Shown piece by piece: positions 34,470 to 43,392 of a stretch of DNA of 49,958 nucleotides (its first letter is position 1; each line of letters opens with the position of its first letter). The DNA is taken from the NCBI GenBank assembly GCA_903888515.1, contig CAISTY010000061.1, positions 1 through 49,958 on the forward strand, in the 5' to 3' direction. Made by a program: the position numbers and the translations under genes. Source of the DNA: Akkermansiaceae bacterium. GTDB taxonomy: Bacteria > Verrucomicrobiota > Verrucomicrobiia > Verrucomicrobiales > Akkermansiaceae. Below the pieces are notes generated by a model. The model did no database searches and had not been told where the DNA came from. It worked only from the letters and a program-made list of their open reading frames with translations.

Positions 34470-37400
34470 ATGGAGGGTGCCCGCTGGCGCAGTCAGCAAA
34501 TCCTGGCGCTGGCCGCCATCATCATGACCTCGGCGGGACAAGCCGCTGAAAAATGGGTGGTCACCGGTTGGAACAACCTCGGCATGCACTGCATGGATGC
34601 CGATTACTCGGTCTTTTCCATCCTGCCACCATACAACACGCTGCACGCGCAGGTCATCTATTCGGTCGGCACCACGAGCACCGACATGGTCACCATGCTC
34701 AAGACCGGAGCGGATGGGTACCGTGTGACTTACGAGGCGGTGGCGGATCCGAGCGGTTCGATCAACAAGACATCGAGCGGTAAAACCAATTTCTGGACCC
34801 ATGCGGAGGCTCTGTATGGCGCTGCTTTGCCGATGGACCAAGGCTTGACCGGCGTATCGATGCCTGGCGCGGCGAACACGCCCCAGTCTTTTTTCTGGGA
34901 CGCCTCTAACGATTGCTTCACCGTCGATGGCATTCCGATCGTGCCCAGGGATGATGCCGGCAATAAGAATTACTACCCGATGATGCGCCTCAAGGCGTAT
35001 GACTCGGCCAACGTGCTGCGGGCGCAGACGGATGTGGTGGTTCCGGTTTCCGACGAAATGGATTGCCGGTCCTGTCACGGATCGAACTCCAAACTTGCTG
35101 ACGCGATGCCCTACGGTGGCTGGGTGAACGACCCGAATGCCGAGCGCGATTACCGCCTCAATATTCTCAAGAAACACGACGATGTCCTGCTCGGCACCAC
35201 TCTTTATCAGCAATCGCTGGCAGCAAAATCCTACCGCGAGGATGGCTTGTTCAAGACGGTGACCATGGGCGGCAAACCGATCCTCTGCGCAGCCTGCCAT
35301 GCGTCCGGTGCCCTGCCGGGCTATGGCTATGCCGGCGTGTCCCCCCTGACCCAGGCATTGCACAGCACGCACGCACGCGTGATTGATCCCGATAACGGAC
35401 TCACCCTGGGCTCGGAGAAAAACCGCAATTCCTGTTACCAATGCCACCCCGGTTCGGAAACCAACTGTCTGCGCGGTGCCATGGGGTCTGCAGTGGCGGC
35501 GGACGGAAGCATGAAGATGCAGTGCCAGAACTGTCACGGCAGCATGATGCAGGTTGGTGCTCCCAATCGGACTGGCTGGCTGGACGAGCCGACTTGCCAG
35601 CAATGCCATACCGGCACGGCTGTCAGCAACAACGGTTCGCTGCGCTACACTTCGGTTTTTGATGCGTCAGGCCAACCGCGCGTGGCCGTGAACCAGACCT
35701 TCGCCACCAATCCGAACAGCCCGGTGGTCGGCAAGTCGCTCTATCGCACATCAAGCGGCCACGGCGGGATGAAATGCCAGGCCTGCCACGGTTCGACGCA
35801 CGCCGAGTTCCCCGCCGGGACCAACGACAACGTCCAGTCGAACGCCTTGCAAGACCACGAGGGAGTGCTTTCGGAATGTACGGCCTGCCATGCCGTTGGC
35901 CCGCCCCGCAGCAAGTACTCCGGGGGGCCACACGGACTTCACCCGATCAGCACGAGTTGGGCTACCAACCATGATGACTATACCACCGGCTGCACGAACT
36001 GCCACGGGAGTGACCGCCGCGGCACGGTCCTTTCCGAAATGCAGAAGAGTCGATCCATGAAACGGAAGGACGTAACTCCCGAGTACCTGACGTTCTGGCG
36101 CGGCTACCGGATCGGCTGTTGGAGTTGCCACAATGGAACCGGAGGCGAGGATGCTCCTCCCACATCCCCCGAAGTCACCAGCGCGTCAGTCACACAAGCA
36201 GGGGTACCGGTTTACATGACTCTGGGCATGAGCCCGTCCACCGCTGTCATGCGTATTGTCAAACAACCCGCCCATGGCACGGTGGCATTGTCGGGCAACG
36301 TCGCGATCTACCATCCCGCTCCGGGTTACGGCGGGACGGATTCCTTCACTTTCGCCGCGCGGGACTCCGGAAATTCGGTGGATTCCAACCTCGGAACGGT
36401 TTCGGTTTCCGCCGCCAACTACCTGCTCTGGAAAGGCGATGGGATTTCCAACCAATGGAACACCACCACCATCGGCAACTGGCTTCTGCTGGGGACAACA
36501 CCCGTGGCATACAGCAACGGAACGGCCGTAACCCTGGGAGATGGCGGATCAACCAGTCCGACAATCAATCTCGTTGCCGTCATGTCGCCATCGTCTATGG
36601 CCGTGAACTCAAATCAGAACTATACGCTCGGGGGAACGGGATCTCTGACAGGCACGATGCCTCTAACGAAATACGGCGCTGGCACGCTGACGCTTGGGTC
36701 CAACCACACGTTCACCGGCACGACCACGGTGCATGGCGGCACCATTAAGGCCGGAGCCCTCGCGGTGACCGGCGGGACCAGCAGCCTAGGCAACGCCGCC
36801 AGCGCAGTGACATTGGGCGGAGCAATGGACAAAGGCACCTTGGTTTACACCGGAAATTCGGCGACCTTTACGCGTGGACTCACCATCGGCAGCGGCGGCG
36901 GCCAACTTGATGCGGCCACCAGCGCACAGACACTAACCGTAGCCACCGGCAACATCACCGCCAACGGAGCGCTCACCCTGGGCGGGAGCGGAAACATCCA
37001 GATCAACAGCATCATCAGCGGTAGCGGCAGCCTGACCAAGACCGGCGGCGGGCGACTCGTCATCAACAACAATCAAACCTTCACCGGTGCCTTGGACATC
37101 AACGAAGGCACGGTGAAAATGACAGCTGGCAGACTTTTCGCCAGCAACACCAATGTCAACATAGCCGCCAACGCGGTCTGGCTGCTCGATGGCTCAAGCC
37201 AGACCGTGAACAGCCTGACCGGGCTGGGCACCGTCAGCGAGGAATCCGCCACCGCCGCGACCGACACCCTGACCGTGGGCAACGGCGGGGCGTCCTTCAC
37301 CTTTGCCGGCACTCTGGAAGGTGGAAACGGCACGGTGGCGGGCAAACGGGCCATTGCCCTGACCAAAACAGGAGCCGGCACGATGACTCTAACCGGAGAC

Positions 37401-38672
37401 AACACCAACACCGGAACCACCACCATTTCGGCAGGCGTCCTCCAGATCGGGAGCGGCGGCAGCACGGGCACTTTGGGGTCCGGACCCGTGGTCAACAACG
37501 CCAGCCTGATCTTCAACCGCAGCGACTCCGGCTACACATCCTACGTCGTGCCGAATGTCATCTCCGGAACCGGCAGCCTCAGCAAATCCGGTGCCGGCAC
37601 GGTTTCCCTTAGTTCGACGACCAGCAGCTACGCGGGTGTGACGACCTTTGCGGAAGGCATCCTGAATGTAGAATCGGTGGCGAATTACGGCTCCAACAGC
37701 AGCCTCGGCAACCGTGCCGCCACCGCCGACACGCCCGACGTCATCGGTCTGTTGTTCCGAGGCGGCACCCTGCGGTATGCGGGAAGCACGCCGCAGAGCA
37801 CCAATCGGCACATCCGGCTTGGCACAGCGGGGGGCGCACTGGACGCCTCCGGCACGGTCTCCACGGCCACCTTGAGCTTCACCGCCGCATCGTCGCTGAA
37901 CCTCTGGGAAAACAGCGGACTGCGCACTTTGACGCTGACCGGCACGAATCCGGGGGAAAACACCTTTCTAACAACTCTGTCCGACAATGGCGGAGCCACC
38001 AGCCTCGCCAAGACAGGCACCGGCCAATGGGTGCTGGGAGGAACGCACACCCACACCGGGAACACCACCGTTTCGGGCGGAACGCTCACGCTAACAGGAA
38101 CAATCAACAGTGGCGGCACCGCAACCGTGCGGGCGGCCAACGGCGGCACGCTGCGCCTGCGCGACGGCAGCATCACCGCCGGCAGCCTGGTGGTGGACGC
38201 CGGTGGTATGCTGGCGGGTTACGGTTCACTGCAAGGCGACCTCGTCAACCACGGAACGGTTCTGGCGGACAACACAAGCCCGATCCTTGTCAACGGCAGC
38301 ATCACTAACAGTGGAACCGTGCGTCTAACCAACGGCAGCATCTCCAGCACCGGCGCATTCATCAACAACGGCTTGCTGGACATCATCAACGGCCCGCAGA
38401 CACTTCCGCCCAATTTCCAGAACAACGGAACCGTGCTCGATTCATCCAGCGTGCGCATCAGCGCGACGTCCATTGTCGATTCCAGTTTCATTCTATCGGT
38501 TGCCTCCGTGTCCGGCCACAATTACCAGATGCAGCGGGCGGACACTCTGACCGGCCCATGGGAAAATCTCGGTCCTCCCCAGGCCGGTTCCGGCGCGGTT
38601 CTTCAATTCACCGATCCCGGTGGAGTCGCCGGTGCGCAGAAACGCTTCTATCGGATCCAAATCACTCCCTAA
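34470..38672 (+). CDS. Nonahaem c-type cytochrome fused to autotransporter-associated beta-strand repeats
   Basis: 1400 residues from MEGARWRSQQILALAAIIM, a signal peptide ending near GQA. Residues 25-195 are a conserved-looking domain (WVVTGWNNLGMHCMDADYSV) without haem motifs. Nine CxxCH sites follow at about residues 199-555: CRSCH, CAACH, CYQCH, CQNCH, CQQCH, CQACH, CTACH, CTNCH and CWSCH. Next come an Ig/cadherin-like domain (567-650) and about five beta-strand repeat units of the type TTTVHGGTIKAGAL (655-1300). The C-terminal module (about 1310-1400) reads like that of the HAF protein at 41142. The hydrogenase large-subunit gene starts 18 bp later. It probably accepts electrons from the hydrogenase in the envelope or at the surface. 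Confidence 0.85.
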   Translation: MEGARWRSQQILALAAIIMTSAGQAAEKWVVTGWNNLGMHCMDADYSVFSILPPYNTLHAQVIYSVGTTSTDMVTMLKTGADGYRVTYEAVADPSGSINKTSSGKTNFWTHAEALYGAALPMDQGLTGVSMPGAANTPQSFFWDASNDCFTVDGIPIVPRDDAGNKNYYPMMRLKAYDSANVLRAQTDVVVPVSDEMDCRSCHGSNSKLADAMPYGGWVNDPNAERDYRLNILKKHDDVLLGTTLYQQSLAAKSYREDGLFKTVTMGGKPILCAACHASGALPGYGYAGVSPLTQALHSTHARVIDPDNGLTLGSEKNRNSCYQCHPGSETNCLRGAMGSAVAADGSMKMQCQNCHGSMMQVGAPNRTGWLDEPTCQQCHTGTAVSNNGSLRYTSVFDASGQPRVAVNQTFATNPNSPVVGKSLYRTSSGHGGMKCQACHGSTHAEFPAGTNDNVQSNALQDHEGVLSECTACHAVGPPRSKYSGGPHGLHPISTSWATNHDDYTTGCTNCHGSDRRGTVLSEMQKSRSMKRKDVTPEYLTFWRGYRIGCWSCHNGTGGEDAPPTSPEVTSASVTQAGVPVYMTLGMSPSTAVMRIVKQPAHGTVALSGNVAIYHPAPGYGGTDSFTFAARDSGNSVDSNLGTVSVSAANYLLWKGDGISNQWNTTTIGNWLLLGTTPVAYSNGTAVTLGDGGSTSPTINLVAVMSPSSMAVNSNQNYTLGGTGSLTGTMPLTKYGAGTLTLGSNHTFTGTTTVHGGTIKAGALAVTGGTSSLGNAASAVTLGGAMDKGTLVYTGNSATFTRGLTIGSGGGQLDAATSAQTLTVATGNITANGALTLGGSGNIQINSIISGSGSLTKTGGGRLVINNNQTFTGALDINEGTVKMTAGRLFASNTNVNIAANAVWLLDGSSQTVNSLTGLGTVSEESATAATDTLTVGNGGASFTFAGTLEGGNGTVAGKRAIALTKTGAGTMTLTGDNTNTGTTTISAGVLQIGSGGSTGTLGSGPVVNNASLIFNRSDSGYTSYVVPNVISGTGSLSKSGAGTVSLSSTTSSYAGVTTFAEGILNVESVANYGSNSSLGNRAATADTPDVIGLLFRGGTLRYAGSTPQSTNRHIRLGTAGGALDASGTVSTATLSFTAASSLNLWENSGLRTLTLTGTNPGENTFLTTLSDNGGATSLAKTGTGQWVLGGTHTHTGNTTVSGGTLTLTGTINSGGTATVRAANGGTLRLRDGSITAGSLVVDAGGMLAGYGSLQGDLVNHGTVLADNTSPILVNGSITNSGTVRLTNGSISSTGAFINNGLLDIINGPQTLPPNFQNNGTVLDSSSVRISATSIVDSSFILSVASVSGHNYQMQRADTLTGPWENLGPPQAGSGAVLQFTDPGGVAGAQKRFYRIQITP

Positions 38673-38690
38673 CCCGCCAGTCTTAACCTC

Positions 38691-40205
38691 ATGCCGCAAA
38701 TCATCACCATCGACCCGATCACGCGGATCGAAGGCCATCTTTCCGTCAAAGTGGAGACCACTAACGGCGTGGTCACGGCGGCCTACGCCGCGGGTGAATC
38801 GTTCCGCGGATTCGAAGCCATTCTCATGGGCCGCCATCCGCTCGACGCCCAACAGATCACGCAGCGGATCTGCGGTGTCTGCCCGGTGGAACACGCGATT
38901 TCCTCGGTACTGGCCCAGGACCAGGCCTATGGAGTCACACCGCCCACCCAGGGATTGCTCGTTAGAAACCTCGCCCAGGCCGCCAACTTCATCCAGTCTC
39001 ACATCGTCCACTTCTACACGCTCTCGGCCATCGACTTCATCGACATCACCGCCGTGCTGCAATATCAGGGTCGCGATGCGGCGTTGAACTATCTGAAAGC
39101 CTGGGTGCAATCGGAAATCAGTTCGAACAATTACTACCCGGCCGCACCGTTCCTTCCTCGTTTCGATGGCGATTACCTTGCGGATCTCGCTCTGAACCTC
39201 GGAGCCATCCGCAACTACCTGCGCGCCTTGGAGATCCGCTCGGAAGCCTCGAAATTCTGCGCCATGTTCGCGGGCAAGCTGCCGCACGTGGCCTCGCTGG
39301 TTCCGGGCGGTGCCACGCCGCGCCTGACTGCCCGGCAGATTCAGGATGCTTTGGTATTGATCCGGAAAATCCGCGACTTCATCGATACCGCCTACGTGCC
39401 CGACGTGATCGCCGTCGCAGGGGGCTTTCCCCAATATTTCACCTACGGCCGCGGCCCCGCCAATTACCTGAGCTATGGCGTCTTCAATGAAAATGGTGAT
39501 GGCACCTCGAAGTTGTTCCCGTCCGGAGTCATGCTGAATGGCACGCTCTCCAACCTCGACCAAAGCCAGATCCGCGAATACCTCGGAAGATCCTGGTTTT
39601 CCTCGGCTTCCGGCATGCATCCCTATCAGGGAGAAACCACGCCCGACACCACGAAACCCGACGCCTATTCATGGCTCAAGGCACCGCGCTACGGCACCAA
39701 CGTCATGCAGGTCGGCCCGCTGGCCCGCGTTCTGGTGTCCTATTTGCGCGGCACCAATGCCGCCATCAACACGCTCGTTCCGTGGTTGCTGGCGCAGACC
39801 GGTCGCACCGTGGCGGACCTGAACTCGGTCATGGGCAGGCACGCCACGCGGGCGCTGGAGTGCAAGATCATCGCTGACCGCTGCGACGATTGGGTGAACG
39901 CGCTGGTGCCGGGAGCCACGGCGTTTTCCACCTTTACCATTCCCTCATCCGCCGCCGGCATGGGCCTGACAGAAGCCGCTCGCGGCGCACTCGGCCACTG
40001 GATGCAGCTCACCGGCGGACTGGTGTCGCGCTATCAATGCGTGGTGCCAACGACATGGAACGCCTCGCCCCGCGACGAACTCGGCCAACCTGGCGCGATG
40101 GAACAATCGTTGGTCGGAACACCCATCGCCAGCGACACCTCGCCCATCGAAGCCGTGCGCGTGGTCCGCTCGTTCGACCCCTGCCTTTCCTGCGCCGTGC
40201 ACTGA
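38691..40205 (+). CDS. [NiFe]-hydrogenase large subunit, lacking a C-terminal maturation peptide
   Basis: 504 residues from MPQIITIDPITRIEGHL. It carries the Ni-Fe active site: L1 motif RICGVCPVEH with Cys61 and Cys64, and L2 motif DPCLSCAVH with Cys498, Cys501 and His504. Translation stops directly after that His. Most group 1 large subunits continue for about 15 residues that an endopeptidase removes after Ni insertion, so this one seems to be made in mature form. It is shorter than usual group 1 subunits. The gene precedes the small subunit, the reverse of the common order, with 19 bp between them. No hyp or protease genes are in the window. I cannot assign a subgroup by eye. Confidence 0.93.
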   Translation: MPQIITIDPITRIEGHLSVKVETTNGVVTAAYAAGESFRGFEAILMGRHPLDAQQITQRICGVCPVEHAISSVLAQDQAYGVTPPTQGLLVRNLAQAANFIQSHIVHFYTLSAIDFIDITAVLQYQGRDAALNYLKAWVQSEISSNNYYPAAPFLPRFDGDYLADLALNLGAIRNYLRALEIRSEASKFCAMFAGKLPHVASLVPGGATPRLTARQIQDALVLIRKIRDFIDTAYVPDVIAVAGGFPQYFTYGRGPANYLSYGVFNENGDGTSKLFPSGVMLNGTLSNLDQSQIREYLGRSWFSSASGMHPYQGETTPDTTKPDAYSWLKAPRYGTNVMQVGPLARVLVSYLRGTNAAINTLVPWLLAQTGRTVADLNSVMGRHATRALECKIIADRCDDWVNALVPGATAFSTFTIPSSAAGMGLTEAARGALGHWMQLTGGLVSRYQCVVPTTWNASPRDELGQPGAMEQSLVGTPIASDTSPIEAVRVVRSFDPCLSCAVH

Positions 40206-40224
40206 TCCACCATTTTACCAACCC

Positions 40225-41145
40225 ATGAACGACCTCGACCCAAATCCCGTCCCTTCGAGCGAAGGCATGGACCGCCGCGAGTTTCTCCGGATCGGCACGC
40301 GTCTGGCCGCCCTCTGGGGACTCGGGCAAGGCATGGTGCCGAGCATGGCGAGGGGTGTGGAATGGTTAGCCAATGGCCGCGCTCCCGTGCTTTGGCTCGA
40401 AGGTGGAAACTGTTCGGGATGCTCGGTCAGCCTGCTCAACAGCTATCCGCTATTGCCGCTTTCCCTGCTGACCAAGCATATCTCATTACAGTTTCACCAA
40501 ACCATCAGCACCGCCACCGGCCAACTCGCGCAGGACGTGGTCAACACCACAATCCAGCGCGGCGGCTACATTCTGGTCGTTGAGGGCGCGGTGCCCGTTG
40601 CGATTCCCACCGCCTGCACTTTCGGCGGCGAGCCGTTCAAGGACCATCTCCTGCGCTGCGCCGGACCGGCGGTCGCGGTGGTGGCCGTGGGTGCCTGCGC
40701 GTCCTTCGGCGGAATCCCGGCCGCAGGAGCCAATCCCACGGGAGCGGTCGATGCCATCACGTTTCTTCAGGACAACGGGATCAGCAAACCCTTCATCCGC
40801 ATTCCGGGTTGTCCGCCGCATCCGGACTGGATGATCGGGACGCTGGTCCACGTCATCAAGTTCGGGGTTCCCCCGCTCGACTCCTATCTCCGCCCGACGA
40901 AATTTTTCGGAGCGCGCATCCACGACCAATGCCAGTATCGCAACATGCCATATGCCACGAAATTCGGCGATGTCGGCTGCATGCTGGGCCTGGGATGCAA
41001 GGGTCCGACCACCCGCGGTGACTGCGTGGCCCGCGGCTACAACGGCGGCAACTACAGTTGCCTGCACAGTTTGGGGCCGTGCATCGGATGCACCGGGCCC
41101 GACTTCGGAAAACAACAAATGTATAACTGGCCACCCATCTTATGA
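40225..41145 (+). CDS. [NiFe]-hydrogenase small subunit, Tat-exported
   Basis: 306 residues; MDRREFLRIGTRLAALWGLG (from residue 15) is a Tat signal, so the enzyme acts outside the cytoplasm. The four proximal-cluster ligands are Cys63, Cys66 (GNCSGC), Cys158 (GACASFGG) and Cys196 (PGCPPHPDW). The extra Cys pair of O2-tolerant six-Cys clusters is absent. The distal cluster has His233, Cys236, Cys252 and Cys258. Medial ligands are Cys267, Cys286 and Cys289. Cys279, seven residues before Cys286, falls where standard enzymes have the Pro that leaves a [3Fe-4S] cluster, so a [4Fe-4S] medial cluster is likely. There is no C-terminal membrane anchor and no cytochrome b gene. The stop overlaps the next start (ATGA). 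Confidence 0.93.
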   Translation: MNDLDPNPVPSSEGMDRREFLRIGTRLAALWGLGQGMVPSMARGVEWLANGRAPVLWLEGGNCSGCSVSLLNSYPLLPLSLLTKHISLQFHQTISTATGQLAQDVVNTTIQRGGYILVVEGAVPVAIPTACTFGGEPFKDHLLRCAGPAVAVVAVGACASFGGIPAAGANPTGAVDAITFLQDNGISKPFIRIPGCPPHPDWMIGTLVHVIKFGVPPLDSYLRPTKFFGARIHDQCQYRNMPYATKFGDVGCMLGLGCKGPTTRGDCVARGYNGGNYSCLHSLGPCIGCTGPDFGKQQMYNWPPIL

Positions 41146-43151
41146 AAACCATCCCATTTCCGCATGGCGGCTGGATGTTGCGACTGCTGGCCGCCGTCAT
41201 CGGCACCACTTCGGCTTGCGCGGATGTGGTTTTCGAGAGCCTGCCGGCGGGCGGGGACGTCATGGGCATGGGCCAGCCGGGCAGCATTTCCTCCGACGGA
41301 TCGACCATTGTGGGATCGGGTTGGTCGATCTCGAAATGGGGGGGTGAGAGTTTCCGTTGGACGCCTGCCGGCGGTGTCCAGTTTCTTGAATCCACCCTTC
41401 CCCTGGCCTCGCGCGCCCGGGGCACATCGAGCGATGGCGGCGTCGTGGCCGGCCAACGGTTCTCCGATTACGCCAGCGCCTTCTGCTGGTCAGGTGGCGT
41501 CTTCAAATCGCTGGTAGCCAACCGTTCATCCTCCATCAACGATGTTTCCAAAGACGGCAAATTGCTCGTCGGCAGCAATCCCGCCAATCTAACCGCCACC
41601 CCCGTGGCCACCAAATGGAGCGTCGCCGCCAGCGGAACCAGCGCTGCGGTTTCCCTCGGCGACTTGGCGGGCGGAGTCGCCGAATCCGAGGCCAATAGCA
41701 TCTCCGGCAACGGCAGCACCATTGTCGGCTGGGGCACCTCCGCCAGTGGAGTTGAAGCCTTCCGTATCGTCGGCACCGGAGCCATGACCGCTCTGGGGGA
41801 TCTGGCGGGAGGGAAGTTCTTTTCCGAAGCGGCTGCGGCTTCAACGGACGGATCGGTCATAGTCGGACGCAGCCATTCGACCAAAGGCCCCGAAGCGTTC
41901 CGCTGGACCGCCGCCACCGGAATGGTCGCCTTGGGAGATCTGCCAGGTGGCGCGGTTTATTCCGAAGCCACCGGTGTGAGTGGCGATGGAACCATCGTCG
42001 TCGGCATGAGCAGTTCCACCGTGGAAGCGGACGTTTTCCTTTGGACCGCATCAAACGGCATGCGCAGCCTGGCCGCGCTTTGCCGTGCGGCCGGAGTCGA
42101 TCTCAATGGCTGGCGTTTCCCCTATTGTCGCCCGTTGATTTCCGAAGATGGCAACAGCCTCACCGGCGACGCCATTTCGCCGCAGATGGATCAAGTGGTG
42201 TGGCGCCTGTCCGGCGTGCGCGAACTCACCGCCCAAGCGCCGGTTTTATTCTGGCAGGGCGACTCGCTGGCCAATGTCTGGGACGTGGGAACCAGCACTA
42301 TCTGGACGGATGGCGCGGCCCCCACCAGCTTCGCGAACAGCAAGAAAGTCATTTTCGATGATTTCGGCTCCAATGTTCCCGCTCTCGCCGTCACCGGCTC
42401 ACCGGCCCCGGCCGCGGTCACTGTCAATTCGTCCATCCACTACACCTTCAGCGGTGCGGGCTCGCTGGTGGGCACGATGTCGCTTCTTAAAAAGGGAACC
42501 GGCATCCTGAGTCTGGCTGGCATCTATCGATTCAGCGGCGGCACCACCATCGAGGCGGGGACCCTTGCCTTGAGCGGCACGCTGGAAGACACGGGGACGC
42601 TGGGTCTTGTCGTCATGCCGGGAGCCACACTTCAACTCCTAGGCGGCACCTACATCGGCAATCTACAGGTCATGGCGGGCGGAACCGTCACCGGCACAGG
42701 CACCATCATTGGCAACCTGACCAACCACGGCACGGTCACCGCTCACACCGGCGGATTGCTCACCTTACAAGGGGTGACCTTGAATCAAGGCACCATGCGC
42801 CTCACCGGCGGCACCACCTTGGATCTGGAGGGTTCATTCATCAACAACGGCGTGCTCGATGTCATCACCGGGGACGTCAATCCGCCTACGACCTTCGTCA
42901 ACAACGGCATCCTTCTGGACTCCTCCTCGGTCCGCGTCGAATCGTTGATCAAGTCCGGAACAACCGTCCAGTTGAGCATCCGCTCGTCCGTGGGCCACGC
43001 CTATCGGTTGGAACGCAGCGCCACCATGGCCAGCAACTCCTGGACCCCGGTCGGGACCGATCAGGAAGGTGACGGAAATATCCTGACATTTACCGACGCC
43101 GGTGGCGCGACAAGTTCCAGCGGATTCTACCGCATCGCCGTCGTGCGTTGA
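41142..43151 (+). CDS. Exported HAF-repeat protein with beta-strand repeat and shared C-terminal module
   Basis: 669 residues. The ATG overlaps the small-subunit stop, so it is translationally coupled to the hydrogenase. A signal peptide (LRLLAAVIGTTSACA) is followed by a series of HAF-type repeats (residues about 35-355; for example SISSDGSTIVG, GVSGDGTIVVGMS and EAFRWTAATGMVALGDLPGG) that should form a beta-propeller-like domain. Residues 440-560 hold one autotransporter-type unit (FSGGTTIEAGTLALSGTL). The last 110 residues (NNGILLDSSSVRVE, GHAYRLERSATM, LTFTDAGGA, GFYRIAVV) match the end of the cytochrome protein. A structural or anchoring partner of the hydrogenase is inferred from position and the shared tail; no redox motif is visible. 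Confidence 0.78.
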   Translation: MKTIPFPHGGWMLRLLAAVIGTTSACADVVFESLPAGGDVMGMGQPGSISSDGSTIVGSGWSISKWGGESFRWTPAGGVQFLESTLPLASRARGTSSDGGVVAGQRFSDYASAFCWSGGVFKSLVANRSSSINDVSKDGKLLVGSNPANLTATPVATKWSVAASGTSAAVSLGDLAGGVAESEANSISGNGSTIVGWGTSASGVEAFRIVGTGAMTALGDLAGGKFFSEAAAASTDGSVIVGRSHSTKGPEAFRWTAATGMVALGDLPGGAVYSEATGVSGDGTIVVGMSSSTVEADVFLWTASNGMRSLAALCRAAGVDLNGWRFPYCRPLISEDGNSLTGDAISPQMDQVVWRLSGVRELTAQAPVLFWQGDSLANVWDVGTSTIWTDGAAPTSFANSKKVIFDDFGSNVPALAVTGSPAPAAVTVNSSIHYTFSGAGSLVGTMSLLKKGTGILSLAGIYRFSGGTTIEAGTLALSGTLEDTGTLGLVVMPGATLQLLGGTYIGNLQVMAGGTVTGTGTIIGNLTNHGTVTAHTGGLLTLQGVTLNQGTMRLTGGTTLDLEGSFINNGVLDVITGDVNPPTTFVNNGILLDSSSVRVESLIKSGTTVQLSIRSSVGHAYRLERSATMASNSWTPVGTDQEGDGNILTFTDAGGATSSSGFYRIAVVR

Positions 43152-43216
43152 TCATACGCGGGCAGTATATGCAGACGATGCTGAAAGAGACCCGGCTCTT
43201 CTGTCACGATTGATCA

Positions 43217-43313
43217 GTCAATCAAAGAATATCCTTGGCAAAGGCGGTCCGGATAGGTTTTTTCGCGTTTGAGCATTTCCCCCCACGAATGCGGTCGTAA
43301 TCCACTGTCCCTT
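43217..43313 (+). promoter_or_regulatory. Leader-like element B2
   Basis: Homologue of B1: GTCAATCAAAG, ATATCCTTGGCA (TTGGCA at 43235-43240), then a T-run with TTCGCGTTTGAGCATTT, and CCACTGTCCC. The start-like triplet is ACG here instead of ATG. It sits 80-175 bp upstream of the URO-D-family gene. Its CGCGTTTGAG core is also in element A1. Confidence 0.5.
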
Positions 43314-43392
43314 TTCCATATTTCGCGATGAGAACCTATCTATCCGGTGATGACTTGGAGTCCGCCCGTGTCTGGTTGCCGGGGCGCGTATC

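Noticed and set aside
38691..41145. Complex I or energy-converting hydrogenase subunits
   Set aside because: The large subunit has both complete Ni-binding motifs, and the small subunit has a Tat signal and the full His/Cys set for distal and medial clusters; no membrane subunits are near.
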